Notes: generated from the sequence alone by a model not told the origin. DNA of 64,000 nucleotides from an uncultured Tenacibaculum sp. (GCA_947498055.1 CANMJA010000001.1:204533-268532); one strand, 5' to 3'; shown: positions 42,521 to 51,507, numbered from the stretch's first letter. A program made the numbers and translations.

Positions 42521-45085
42521 TTATAATGGTCTAAATCGTATTTTAACTTTATAATGTTTCCAAGCATAATCAATAAAAGTTTGAATGTTTGTTAAAGATT
42601 TATTAGATAAAGGAATTTCTAATATATATGTCCCTTCTAAAAGCTTTCCATCCAACTCTTTTAAATATTTATTAGAACGTATTTTTGTGCCTACTTTATA
42701 TTTTGAAACAAATTCTTTTAAATACTTCTCAAAAGTAGCAAATTTAATTTTTCCTAAATCCGTCGCTTTTCTTGATACAATTTCTTTCAGAACATCATTG
42801 TAACTATCTAGTCTTTTTCCATTAGCTAAATGAATTTCGTTAAATTTATACCATTTGTTGTCCCTAGCTTTCCTATTAAAATCATTCCCTCTTTTAAATA
42901 ATGCTTTTATTTCTTCCCATGTAAATTTTCTTCCTTTTTTAGTTGACAAATCTTCAATGAATTCTGCAACTTCTTCTATTACATCATCTGTGTATTCACC
43001 GCTTCTTAAAGCGTCATCGACTAAATTCTTAAGATTATTACCATATTTATTAAAAAGATTTAATGTCGGTTCAGCTATTCTTCTTACTATTCTCGTATAC
43101 ACAATATTTCCCTCCCTGACTACTACATACCAAAATTCTTTTGCACGCGGTATCTTTGAAACTGCGGAAAGTACTTTAGCTCCTCCTTTAAAAATTATAG
43201 CACCTGGTACTACAGCTAGTATTATTCCTCCAGCAGCTTTCCAACGAGCAACTTGATTTCCATCAAAATCTTTTCCATCAATTATTATTTTAAAATCTTC
43301 AATAGGCAATACATAACGACCTAAGGTTTTTGCGCCTGCTTTAGCTCCAAGAATAAACATTAATTCTAGCTCATCTTTTGTGCTACTTACTGGCTTTAAT
43401 AAATACCTAGACCATTCTTCCTCTCCTTTAAATTTTATATAGTGAAACTTATAGTTATGATTTTCTATACCATATACATTAAAATGTCCGTTTTTGTCAA
43501 GAATTAATATATTAGGACTTTCAAGTATTTTTGATCCATCCTCCATTTGATACATTGTATAAGAACCATTCCTCGCAATATGTGTGTAAGCTTGATCATT
43601 TCTATTATTTAATTTTCCTCTACTTGATTTGAATTTAAAAGTTCTTTCTAACCCTCCTAATTGTGTTTGACCCCTAATATAATCTTTAGCTACTTCAGAT
43701 ATTTTTCCACCTACCTTATTTTGATCTCCAAAACGCCTTAAATCATTCGCTTCGTTTTCATTCTCATACAACCATTTCTTTTGACTAGCATCTGTAATTT
43801 TAAGATCACGAATCATTTTCTCTACCAAACCACCATCTGCTATTCTATTTGTGTAATTTCTTTTTGTAGAGTTATAAACATTAGGATTTGGGTTTGTTCG
43901 TGTTATATTTAACATATTCTGCATTTCAATTGCATCTGAAGCGTTGTTATTCAACCACTTTAATTGATCTGCATTGATGATTTTTAACTCAGAAACTAAA
44001 AAATCCACACTTTTATTTGCATTAATCGGAGTGCTATTTAACAATCTAGTCAATTCTGCATCTATTAATCTTGCATGCTTATTTAGAGCGTCTTTAACTT
44101 TAAAAGGATTACTCTTAAAGTCTCTTTTCCATATTACCGACCAATACGCATCTTCAAAAAGAGATAGCTCGTTCCCTTTATTTTTCTTAGCAAAATTTTC
44201 TAAAAAAGAGGTAGTAGCTCTATCTATAGAGCTATGGTATTTGTTAAAAATATTTTGAGCTGAAGGATTTAGCGTATGGGGAGGTCTTGAATATTTTTTA
44301 AATTCTTCAAAATGAATTAAAAACTGTATCATGTCTAAACGATCCCATTCGTTAAAACCATTATAATAATTGTTTTTATCTCTTAATACTTGATTTTCTA
44401 AACCTACAGGTTTTGCTAATATTTTAAGGATTTGTTTATGGTCAAATTCTTGATTTTTATGAGAACGAAATTGAGAAAGAATTCTGTTATATTCTCTGTT
44501 TACAGTATTTAAATCTTTTATGCTTCTTAAAGGGGTGTTACCTATTTTAAATTCAGGATATGCACTAAAGATAATATTGCCAGCTTTAATTTCTGCTTCC
44601 CTAATTTTTAATACTTTTAATGATTTCAAATTAGTTACTCCTTTTCGATTGCTATTGTCTCTTAGTCTACCAAACTTATTTTTAACAGTAGGTAAGTTTC
44701 TATTGATGTTTTTTGTCTCTGAATCGGTAAATAAAAAATCTTTTGCTGTGTTAAAGGAAGTAAAAGATTTATTGTACTTTGATTCTATAAAACGCTCTAT
44801 AACTTTTGTTTGTTCGTTATACCATCTTCTAGCTCGCTCTCTAGCAGCTCTTCTGATATTAATCTCGTTCTGTAGGGCAGAATTAAATAAGTCGTTATTA
44901 AACTGAAATCTAATGTCAGGAATGTTTTCACAAGTACGGCACGGATTACCATCGCCTGCTATAGGATCGTCGTCTATATGAATGATACCTATAAATTCGT
45001 CTTGTGTTCCTCTATTTTGTGCGTATCCTGTACTTAAGCAAATCGAAAAGATTGCTAAACATAAGGTTAATATATATTTTTTCAT
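42521..45085 (-). CDS. Secreted polymorphic toxin with putative C-terminal nuclease domain
   Basis: An 854-aa protein. It has a Sec signal peptide (MKKYILTLCLAIFSICLSTG), a long helical region without repeats (about 50-500), then a pre-toxin-like segment near 590-620 (G-R-Y-V-L-P-I-E-D..., GKDFDGN, AAGG...VPG) of the kind that precedes toxin tips in other polymorphic toxins. The last ~130 residues, from RKFTWEEIKALFKRGNDFNRK, carry NEIHLANGKRLDSYN..., SRKATDL and YILEIPLSNKS, which fit a restriction-endonuclease-fold toxin. The upstream neighbour carries a T9SS sorting domain. Confidence 0.75.
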   Translation of the reverse strand: MKKYILTLCLAIFSICLSTGYAQNRGTQDEFIGIIHIDDDPIAGDGNPCRTCENIPDIRFQFNNDLFNSALQNEINIRRAARERARRWYNEQTKVIERFIESKYNKSFTSFNTAKDFLFTDSETKNINRNLPTVKNKFGRLRDNSNRKGVTNLKSLKVLKIREAEIKAGNIIFSAYPEFKIGNTPLRSIKDLNTVNREYNRILSQFRSHKNQEFDHKQILKILAKPVGLENQVLRDKNNYYNGFNEWDRLDMIQFLIHFEEFKKYSRPPHTLNPSAQNIFNKYHSSIDRATTSFLENFAKKNKGNELSLFEDAYWSVIWKRDFKSNPFKVKDALNKHARLIDAELTRLLNSTPINANKSVDFLVSELKIINADQLKWLNNNASDAIEMQNMLNITRTNPNPNVYNSTKRNYTNRIADGGLVEKMIRDLKITDASQKKWLYENENEANDLRRFGDQNKVGGKISEVAKDYIRGQTQLGGLERTFKFKSSRGKLNNRNDQAYTHIARNGSYTMYQMEDGSKILESPNILILDKNGHFNVYGIENHNYKFHYIKFKGEEEWSRYLLKPVSSTKDELELMFILGAKAGAKTLGRYVLPIEDFKIIIDGKDFDGNQVARWKAAGGIILAVVPGAIIFKGGAKVLSAVSKIPRAKEFWYVVVREGNIVYTRIVRRIAEPTLNLFNKYGNNLKNLVDDALRSGEYTDDVIEEVAEFIEDLSTKKGRKFTWEEIKALFKRGNDFNRKARDNKWYKFNEIHLANGKRLDSYNDVLKEIVSRKATDLGKIKFATFEKYLKEFVSKYKVGTKIRSNKYLKELDGKLLEGTYILEIPLSNKSLTNIQTFIDYAWKHYKVKIRFRPL

Positions 45086-45091
45086 GGCTTT

Positions 45092-46519
45092 TTATTTTTT
45101 TATAATTACTCTTGTTTTTCTTTGGTTGTTTACAAACACACTTACTACATACGTGCCTTTTTTAAGATTACTGCCGTCTAAAAAGTAGCGATAGTCTCCT
45201 TTTTCTTGTATTTTATTATCGGCTATTACTTCTTTTATGTTTCCCTGTAAATCGTTTAACTGTACCTTTATGGTTGCTTGTTCTGCTAATACATAAGAGA
45301 TAATTAAATCTTCTTGAAAAGGATTAGGATATAGTTTTATAAAATTATCTTCTTGCTGTGCTAATGCAATTAAAGCATCGTTAGAAAGTTCTTTATCGGT
45401 ATTGGTAAAGGTTTCTTTTTTCTTTAAAACCAAACGTAAAGGAGCACCTGCCTCGTTCCAATTTTTAATATAACTTTCTATATTGGCGATTAAATAAGGT
45501 ATGCCGTTTACGGTTTTTAATTGTAAATCGCACGAAAGAATCGTGTATTCTAAGTTATTCGGAATCTCTTTTTTGTATGACTCGTGTGGCAAAGAAAAAC
45601 GGGTGTTTTCAAAATAAATAGTCTCGTCCATTTTTAAAATAGCATCTTCTATTACCTTTTCATCCATACGTATTTTAGATTGTAAAGTTCCTGTGATAGT
45701 ATCTAATAAAAAGCTAATGGCAATGTCTTTTTTAGCTTCTAATTGTTTTTTAAACCAATCTAACTTTAGTAAAGTTCCTGTCCATTCACCTAACAGAAAA
45801 TCTTCGGTAATCTCTTTTTCAATAGTAGGTGAAGAAATCGCGTTTTCTATTGGTAAAGCAGTTGTTTTTTCAACTTCTTCTGTGTTACCTCTAGTACTAT
45901 TATTGGTTTCTTTAAAATTATTGTTAGTACTTATTTCTCCTAACAATTCACTGGCTTTTTGTACATCTTTAGTAACTCCGTAGCCTTTTAAATAACACAT
46001 ACCTAGCCAATAATTAGCCATTGGGTGTTCACTTTTTTTAAACCACTTTACCGCCTTGGTATAATTTTGTGTAATAGTACCAAAACCTTTTAAATACAGA
46101 TATCCTAAACTATAGGCTGCTTTATGGTTTCCTAGCTTAGCACTTTTTTTAAACCATTTTCTAGCCTTGTTAAAGTTTAATTTACAGCCTCTACCGTATT
46201 TGTATAAAATACCTAAATCTGCCATTGCCATGGCATTGCCTTGTTTGGCTGCTAATTGGTAGAGAGCAAATGCTTTTTGGTCTGTTTCTGCTGTTTTTTG
46301 GGCTTGGTAAAGTCTGCCCATGAGCACTTGTGCTTTGTCATACCCTTTTTCTATACAGGGTTTTAATAGTCGAACGGATTTTAAGGAGTCTTTCGCAAAA
46401 TTGGCATCTCCTTTTAGGTAAAAAAGAGCTTCTTTAAAATTGAACTCGCAATCTGTTTTTTGTGCATACACACTGGTTATGAATAAGCATGATGTCCATA
46501 ACAAACGAAAATTTCTCAT
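45092..46519 (-). CDS. Sel1-repeat protein with type IX secretion sorting domain
   Basis: A 475-aa protein with a signal peptide (ends SVYAQ). Four or more Sel1-like repeats lie between about 55 and 195 (A-x-x-x-L-G-x-L-Y-x-x-G-x-G). A middle domain of unknown type follows, then a C-terminal Por/T9SS sorting domain from about residue 398 (LYPNPFQEDLIISY..., LKKGTYVVSV). It is exported by type IX secretion and probably surface-attached. It is only 6 bases upstream of the toxin gene, so it may present or anchor the toxin. Confidence 0.85.
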   Translation of the reverse strand: MRNFRLLWTSCLFITSVYAQKTDCEFNFKEALFYLKGDANFAKDSLKSVRLLKPCIEKGYDKAQVLMGRLYQAQKTAETDQKAFALYQLAAKQGNAMAMADLGILYKYGRGCKLNFNKARKWFKKSAKLGNHKAAYSLGYLYLKGFGTITQNYTKAVKWFKKSEHPMANYWLGMCYLKGYGVTKDVQKASELLGEISTNNNFKETNNSTRGNTEEVEKTTALPIENAISSPTIEKEITEDFLLGEWTGTLLKLDWFKKQLEAKKDIAISFLLDTITGTLQSKIRMDEKVIEDAILKMDETIYFENTRFSLPHESYKKEIPNNLEYTILSCDLQLKTVNGIPYLIANIESYIKNWNEAGAPLRLVLKKKETFTNTDKELSNDALIALAQQEDNFIKLYPNPFQEDLIISYVLAEQATIKVQLNDLQGNIKEVIADNKIQEKGDYRYFLDGSNLKKGTYVVSVFVNNQRKTRVIIKK

Positions 46520-47068
46520 TTGAATTTAGTTTTAGGTTGGTTTATATTTATTTTTCATATTCACCTGTTTCTTTGGAATATTTAATTTTGATAAAATCTA
46601 ACTTATTGATTATTAGAAAAGAAAGATTTTAAAAAACAGGCGTTTTATTATACTCTATGGTGTGTTTTAATACTTTGATTATTTACTTAAAATAGTCAGC
46701 CCAAGAGATACAATGTATTCCTTGGACTGACAGTCATTAGGGAAAAATAGAGATTAGTTATGTTAGTAAGTACTACTTACTATAACAAAAGCCCCCGAGC
46801 TTGTTTTAAATATTTAACTAATTGTCTATTTTTTTATGACGAAAAGATTGTATTAATTATTATGCTTTGCCTCCCAACTAAGCTGATCTTTTCTAAAATA
46901 GAGATTCCCACTAACTTTTATAATAATCATTAATTAAAACTATTCAATTTGACTGAATAAATACAACTCACTATCAAGGATAATTTACTTATATTTGAGC
47001 CAATCGGACACACAAATATACAATTTTTTTGTTGTATTACAACTTTTTTATTGTATTCTTTTTAAAAT
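46520..47068. other. 550-base intergenic region
   Basis: No gene is seen. It contains the promoters of the leftward toxin operon and the rightward XRE gene. A weak imperfect hairpin lies near 46790-46812. The last 40 bases carry repeated TTGTAT / ATACAA elements, described separately. Confidence 0.35.
47031..47043. promoter_or_regulatory. Candidate operator of the module B XRE regulator
   Basis: A perfect 13-base palindrome, GTTGTATTACAAC, 26 bases upstream of the XRE start codon. Related half-sites (ATACAAT before it and ATTGTAT after it) lie within 20 bases on either side. This spacing is what an autoregulated XRE repressor would use. Confidence 0.5.
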
Positions 47069-47506
47069 ATGGATATTAGAATTCAAAACTCTATAAAAAC
47101 TATAAAGTTTATTATTAAAGATTTAGGCTTTGAAAATGGTAAAAAATTTTCTGAAAGTTTAGGTTTTTCTAGACCTGAAAGAATTTACAGAATTCTTAGA
47201 GGGCAAACGTCAATTAGTAGAAATTTAGCTTCTATTATTAATGAAAAAAATCCTCAATATTCTATAGATTGGTTATTGACTGGTTTTGACAATATTGATA
47301 ATAATAGTAGTAACAATGAAGTATACTATGAAAAGGATGGAGTAAAATTTTATGTAAGTGAAATAATTAATTTTCTTGTTGAACAAGAAGAAGAGTTTAT
47401 GAAAAGAAAAACCTATTCTAACATCATAGAAATAAAAGTTGCCAAAAAAGTAGCACAAATAACAGCTTCTAAAAAATCTTTATTAGATTATTTAGGTAAA
47501 TCGTAG
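47069..47506 (+). CDS. XRE-family transcriptional regulator (module B)
   Basis: A 145-aa protein with a helix-turn-helix (about 20-60: GKKFSESLGFSRPERIYRIL) and a C-terminal tail with EEFMKRKTYSNII, matching the tail of the XRE protein at 5745. It converges with, and its end overlaps by 19 bases, the 63-aa minus-strand gene of the same module. The order of genes is the same as in module A. Confidence 0.8.
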   Translation: MDIRIQNSIKTIKFIIKDLGFENGKKFSESLGFSRPERIYRILRGQTSISRNLASIINEKNPQYSIDWLLTGFDNIDNNSSNNEVYYEKDGVKFYVSEIINFLVEQEEEFMKRKTYSNIIEIKVAKKVAQITASKKSLLDYLGKS

Positions 47507-47679
47507 TCTGGTATAAAGCCTATATTAATTAAATTTTCGAAAATTTCTTTTTTTATTGTCTTAATTTTATTCTCCTGTTTTTCAAGAACAGATAGTTGAT
47601 CTTCTTTGTCTTTAGGTTTTATTTGATTAGACTTACTTAATTTTTTAAGTATCTCTTTTTTCTTCTTATTATTTTCCAT
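47488..47679 (-). CDS. Small charged protein of module B
   Basis: A 63-aa Lys/Glu-rich protein. It occupies the same position as the 78-aa gene of module A (last of three leftward genes, facing the XRE gene). Sequence similarity between the two is not obvious, so the match is positional. Confidence 0.45.
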   Translation of the reverse strand: MENNKKKKEILKKLSKSNQIKPKDKEDQLSVLEKQENKIKTIKKEIFENLINIGFIPDYDLPK

Positions 47680-47703
47680 TTAACCACTTCTTTTTTCTTT
47701 TTA

Positions 47704-48465
47704 TTATTCCCCGTTTTTTGATATTTTATCTAATAAGTCCCATTTATCTTCTTCTTTTTCCTCTTTAGTATTGTAAATGACATGTGATACTAAATCTCTT
47801 ATATTCTGAAGTAGCTTTTCTTCTATAAAAAGAAATCTCCTTAAAAAATGATATACAAAATAGGAAGTAGGGATTAATATTATAACTAAAACATAAGTGT
47901 AAAAAGTAAATTCAAAATCTTTAGAAGTTCTAAACAATGTATGGTACAACCAAAATAAAGACACCATTATAAAACTAATAGAAGCATAAGGCTCGTACCA
48001 TTTTAGAAGACCTACTGCTCTTAATCGGTTATCTTTCAGTATTAAAAAGCAAGAGATTATAAATTGAGTTAAAAATATTCCAAAAATCCATAGCCAATAA
48101 CTAAATGACGTCCTGCCTTTGAAGCTAAAATTATGAGCTATCACTTTTCTTTTACTACTAATTTTTTTGAAATCACTTTTTCTTTTTACCTCATTCTCAA
48201 TTTTAATTTTAAAATATGTCTCTTTACTAATTAAGTCATTTATAAAAAGACTATCATGTTTAGTTTCTCGTTTATTCCAATAATTTTTTAGTACAGTTCT
48301 TTCTTTATTAAGCTTTTTTATTTTTGGGTTTTCTTCAGACCAACCTCTATGAAAAAAGGTAGCTGTAATACCTATTAGTAAAAATATTACAGCTAATATG
48401 CCTATAATTATTCTATTAACCTTCACCGTCGTCGTCTGGATCGATGTCTTTAATTTTTCCATCAC
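47704..48465 (-). CDS. Multi-pass membrane protein of module B
   Basis: A 253-aa protein. One membrane helix (about 18-38) is followed by a charged ~85-residue loop, three further helices (about 122-142, 155-172 and 188-208) and a Lys/Glu-rich tail. It has the same order and spacing of segments as the 267-aa protein of module A. The start overlaps the lipoprotein gene upstream by 50 bases, again as in module A. Confidence 0.6.
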   Translation of the reverse strand: MMEKLKTSIQTTTVKVNRIIIGILAVIFLLIGITATFFHRGWSEENPKIKKLNKERTVLKNYWNKRETKHDSLFINDLISKETYFKIKIENEVKRKSDFKKISSKRKVIAHNFSFKGRTSFSYWLWIFGIFLTQFIISCFLILKDNRLRAVGLLKWYEPYASISFIMVSLFWLYHTLFRTSKDFEFTFYTYVLVIILIPTSYFVYHFLRRFLFIEEKLLQNIRDLVSHVIYNTKEEKEEDKWDLLDKISKNGE

Positions 48466-48604
48466 TCGTGGGTTCTATTGCTTTTACTGTTTCTAATAAT
48501 TTTTCAGTTTCTAGTCTTTGTTCATATTCCTTTGTATTATCCGTACAACTAGATAACACTATTAAGCTAAATACACATATTATAATTAATGCTACTTTTT
48601 TCAT
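48416..48604 (-). CDS. Small lipoprotein of module B
   Basis: A 62-aa protein with a lipoprotein signal (I-V-L-S-S-C near residue 19) and an acidic tail ending DPDDDGEG. It is the first gene of the three-gene operon and overlaps the membrane-protein gene. It is the counterpart of the 56-aa lipoprotein at 7148-7318. Confidence 0.6.
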   Translation of the reverse strand: MKKVALIIICVFSLIVLSSCTDNTKEYEQRLETEKLLETVKAIEPTSDGKIKDIDPDDDGEG

Positions 48605-48785
48605 AATTTTCTCTATTTTAATAATTAATACAAGAGTAAATATATGTAGTTATTCGCGCATTTTGATAGCGTATTTTCTTTCAATATGTCTTTATTAATT
48701 CATACATTTTATATGAATTAATAAAACTTTGCAAAGTTATTTGATCTACTTGTCAAAGACAATTTACAAACACCCTGAATTTGGT

Positions 48786-48836
48786 CTCAGGGTTTACCCT
48801 GAAAGACTAAGGGTAAACCCTGAGAGATATTTTTTT
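48786..48836. terminator. 15-bp stem hairpin with T-run
   Basis: A perfect stem CTCAGGGTTTACCCT / AGGGTAAACCCTGAG (48786-48800 with 48810-48824), followed by a T-run on the plus strand. A weaker, decayed relative with the same TTACC / GGTAA core lies at about 51688-51725, near the end of the giant methylase gene. Confidence 0.6.
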
Positions 48837-49005
48837 AAGTATTTGATAAGCAGCTGTTTGTTCTTTTTTATGAAAATGTCTTTTTTTTAACCTTATCTCT
48901 TAATTCTTTAATACAAATGTTATGTAAAAACTAATTTATCAACTTACTTTAATAGCTGTATTATTAGGTAGGAAGCCTAAATTATCTCCTCTTTTTTATT
49001 ATTAG

Positions 49006-49090
49006 CAATAGAGTTTTTAATTTTTCAATCTAAAGTATCTAACTCTAATTTTAAATCTTTTAGATCGCTCTCTTTTTTCAATATCAGAAT
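49006..49090 (-). pseudogene. Relic of the 3' end of the methylase/helicase gene
   Basis: The stretch 49028-49065 is identical over 38 bases to 51859-51896 within the C-terminal coding region of the giant gene, in the same orientation, with weaker similarity on both sides. It would encode [12 protein letters not shown]. The copy is not part of any ORF. It marks the left edge of the 49.1-51.7 kb cargo segment. Confidence 0.75.
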
Positions 49091-49153
49091 TAACTATAAC
49101 TGCAATTCCAATCGATTAAAATGATTAAATAACAACCCATAAAAGCAAAGGAG

Positions 49154-49297
49154 ATGAAAAGTGTTTTAAAATTAAATCCAAACTCAAATACTTATAATTC
49201 TACTAAAAAAAGTACTATAGTTAGAATATTTGAAAATGGCAGAGTTGAAGAAATGATTACTAAACTAAAATTAGAATCTTATAGAAAATATTTATAA
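49154..49297 (+). CDS. Small hypothetical protein
   Basis: A 47-aa basic ORF (MKSVLKLNPNSNTYNSTKKS...), preceded by AAAGGAG five bases upstream, an unusually good ribosome binding site for this DNA. No family recognised. It could be a remnant. Confidence 0.35.
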   Translation: MKSVLKLNPNSNTYNSTKKSTIVRIFENGRVEEMITKLKLESYRKYL

Positions 49298-49309
49298 GAT
49301 AATGATGAA

Positions 49310-49453
49310 ATGGCATACAATTTGAAGGTTTTTTCGTTCAAAAATTCACCAAGAAGAAGAAAAGCTACTGCACTCTCTTTTATTAAAGAAGTATTAAAAG
49401 CTATTAAAAATCGAGGAAATATAGAAGTGAAAAATAAAATATTAATGAATTAG
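49310..49453 (+). CDS. Small basic hypothetical protein
   Basis: A 47-aa ORF (MAYNLKVFSFKNSPRRRK...), 12 bases after the previous small ORF. It is Arg/Lys-rich, which could suit nucleic-acid binding. It might equally be the N-terminal piece of a lost gene. Confidence 0.3.
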   Translation: MAYNLKVFSFKNSPRRRKATALSFIKEVLKAIKNRGNIEVKNKILMN

Positions 49454-49522
49454 CAGGTAGAGCTCTTTTCATATACAATAATTTAAAGAAGCTATAAATT
49501 TTAATAATCAATGTAAATAATC

Positions 49523-50155
49523 ATGAAGAACGTAATATTAATAATTTCTGTATTTTTTATATCATGCACTAAGTCTGAAGATAAAAAAGATTATGAAACA
49601 GAGAATGTATATGAGGTAATCAGTTATCTTATAAATTACAAAAGTAAAGATTTTTTACCTTCAGTTGCATTTCCACCCTTACCTGATAATAAAGGTATGC
49701 CTGTATATACAACTAAAGATAGTTTAAGTAGTTATAGATATTTTTATGAGCAATTTAAAAGAAATAAGGTAATAGCAATAGAAAAAAGTTTAAAACCTTT
49801 TAAAGAAAAATATTTATTTGATGATTGTAAATATTTTAAATCTGATGAGTATAATAAATTTACATCAACTGACAAGATATCTTCTTTGGATTTAGAAAAA
49901 ATCTTTGTTAAAGAAAACGATTCTTTGATTTTTTATAATGAAACTTTTAAAGAATTAGAAGGTAGAGGATTTGGAAATAAGTTTGACATCTTTTTTGAAT
50001 TTTCAAAAATTTCTTTTAATAAAAGCTACAATAAGGCTGTAATATATTTAGGAGTTTCTTTTGGTAAACTAAATGGTTTTTCAACACTTATTTACCTAGA
50101 AAAAAAACATTTCCATTGGGAAATAAAATGTGAAGAAACTTTATCTATTTCTTAA
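49523..50155 (+). CDS. Hypothetical lipoprotein
   Basis: A 210-aa protein with a lipoprotein signal (V-F-F-I-S-C near residue 15) and a mixed alpha/beta soluble domain (IYLGVSFGKLNGFSTLIYLEKK near the end). No family recognised. It is the first of several exported proteins in the cargo segment. Immunity to a periplasmic toxin is conceivable. Confidence 0.55.
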   Translation: MKNVILIISVFFISCTKSEDKKDYETENVYEVISYLINYKSKDFLPSVAFPPLPDNKGMPVYTTKDSLSSYRYFYEQFKRNKVIAIEKSLKPFKEKYLFDDCKYFKSDEYNKFTSTDKISSLDLEKIFVKENDSLIFYNETFKELEGRGFGNKFDIFFEFSKISFNKSYNKAVIYLGVSFGKLNGFSTLIYLEKKHFHWEIKCEETLSIS

Positions 50156-50202
50156 TCCAGTAAAACTATTCGTTTAATTGATGAATAAAAATTTTAAAAA
50201 TT

Positions 50203-50709
50203 ATGGAAAGAATGAATGTGCTAACTAACAAATTAATAATATTACTATGTATGTCTTTTTTTATTTGTAATTCCCAAACAAAAAAAGATGATGCCTATTT
50301 TGTTTTAAATACTAATAAAAAAATATATATTCTTAAATCAAGTGATAAATATATAAATGAAAACACCAATTTAGAAAGAATAAATAATTTCTATATCTAT
50401 GATAAAAAGTTATATGAAGAAAGAAAAAACAAAATAGATCAAGATAAAAAAGAAGGAAACTATTTCCCTTCTCTTTACTCTAATGTACTACCGAAAACAA
50501 TGCTCTTTAATGTTATAAATGATGAAAGAGAGATTATTAAACAATCAGATATTCTCTTAAAAAATATAGTTGATTTTAAATGGATTCAGGATAACTCATG
50601 GAAAGAAAACAATCCTAATATCTTATTTAGAAATTTATTTTTTTTGATAAAAATAGATGAAAATAGATTTATGAAATATAAAGTTGAAAAAACTGTATTT
50701 ATAAGGTAA
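50203..50709 (+). CDS. Hypothetical exported protein
   Basis: A 168-aa protein with an N-terminal signal (LTNKLIILLCMSFFICNSQ). The start may be the second Met at 50212. The body is rich in Lys, Asn and Tyr. No family recognised. It lies 47 bases after the lipoprotein gene. Confidence 0.5.
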   Translation: MERMNVLTNKLIILLCMSFFICNSQTKKDDAYFVLNTNKKIYILKSSDKYINENTNLERINNFYIYDKKLYEERKNKIDQDKKEGNYFPSLYSNVLPKTMLFNVINDEREIIKQSDILLKNIVDFKWIQDNSWKENNPNILFRNLFFLIKIDENRFMKYKVEKTVFIR

Positions 50710-50801
50710 CATATTATAAAAAAAATGTTGTAAATAAATATTTCAACCATCATGCTGAAAAAAAACCTTAATTTGCTTCTAACTTGTCGAAACATCAATT
50801 A

Positions 50802-50894
50802 ATGAGTCAATTTGTAGAGGCTTTAGGTTATTCTCTTTCTGTATGGGATAAAGGATATGAACGGAAAAATACAACGTGTTTTTTTAAACGCTAG
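50802..50894 (+). pseudogene. Short fragment of an unknown gene
   Basis: A 30-codon frame reading MSQFVEALGYSLSVWDKG and then a basic end. It lies in a stretch without an intact gene between two exported-protein genes. It looks like a leftover of a larger gene but cannot be assigned. Confidence 0.25.
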
Positions 50895-50939
50895 AGAAAA
50901 TGTAGACAAAACAAATTGTAATTAATAAAAATAAATAAG

Positions 50940-51507
50940 ATGAAATATATAATAATATTTATAAGTGTATTTACACTTTCAATAACAGCATGTAAAGCAC
51001 AAATAATAACGATTGAAGATTTTAGTACCTATTCAGATTCACAGAAAGAAAAAATGAGTGATGGTACATATATTAAAGATGTAAATGGGGTGCTTAATAA
51101 GTTTATAGGTACTTGGAAGGGTATATATAATTCTAATAACTATGAGTTTAAAATAATTAAAAAAAACTATTCTTGGCGGCGGATTAAAAGTAGATGAATT
51201 AATAATGCGTTATAAAATAACAACAAGTAATGGGCGTATTTTAAAAAATACAATGACATTACCTGAAAGTAGTTTTTTAGTAATGGTAGGAGGCTATTAT
51301 ACGAAAAAACCTGCCGTTTATTCTTTTAGTTATGATGGAGAAAATTCTGATTGTGGACAAAATGGTTATGTACATGCTAAGGTTTCTGGTTCAAAAATAA
51401 GATTATCTTTTTCTAAGTATGGAGAAAACGACCCTAGTTGCTCTGATCCTAATGTTCCTTATACAGAGTTGATGCCTATTAATCCTGTAGAGTTTACAAA
51501 ACAATAA
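50940..51507 (+). pseudogene. DUF6705-like exported protein, frameshifted
   Basis: The first frame (50940-51197) has a lipoprotein-type signal ending S-I-T-A-C and runs to ...NKFIGTWKGIYNS... before ending S-W-R-R-I-K-S-R-stop. The other frame takes over with G-G-L-K-V-D-E-L-I-M-R-Y-K-I-T and continues to 51507 (CGQNGYVHAKVSGSK, ...NPVEFTKQ). Joined, it makes one ~188-aa protein resembling DUF6705. The change of frame lies between about 51160 and 51185, next to an A8 run, so slippage or a sequencing error is possible. Confidence 0.65.

Noticed and set aside
42585..44906. Plus-strand ORFs (61-133 aa) inside the 854-aa toxin gene
   Set aside because: Antisense shadows; the minus-strand frame is continuous with a signal peptide and recognisable domains.
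46790..46812. Possible terminator around AAAGCCCCCGAGCTTG
   Set aside because: The stem needs bulges and no proper T-run follows; not supported as a terminator.
50586..50798. 70-aa minus-strand hydrophobic ORF
   Set aside because: Antisense to the exported-protein gene at 50203-50709; its hydrophobicity is explained by A-rich coding DNA read in reverse (poly-Phe/Ile).
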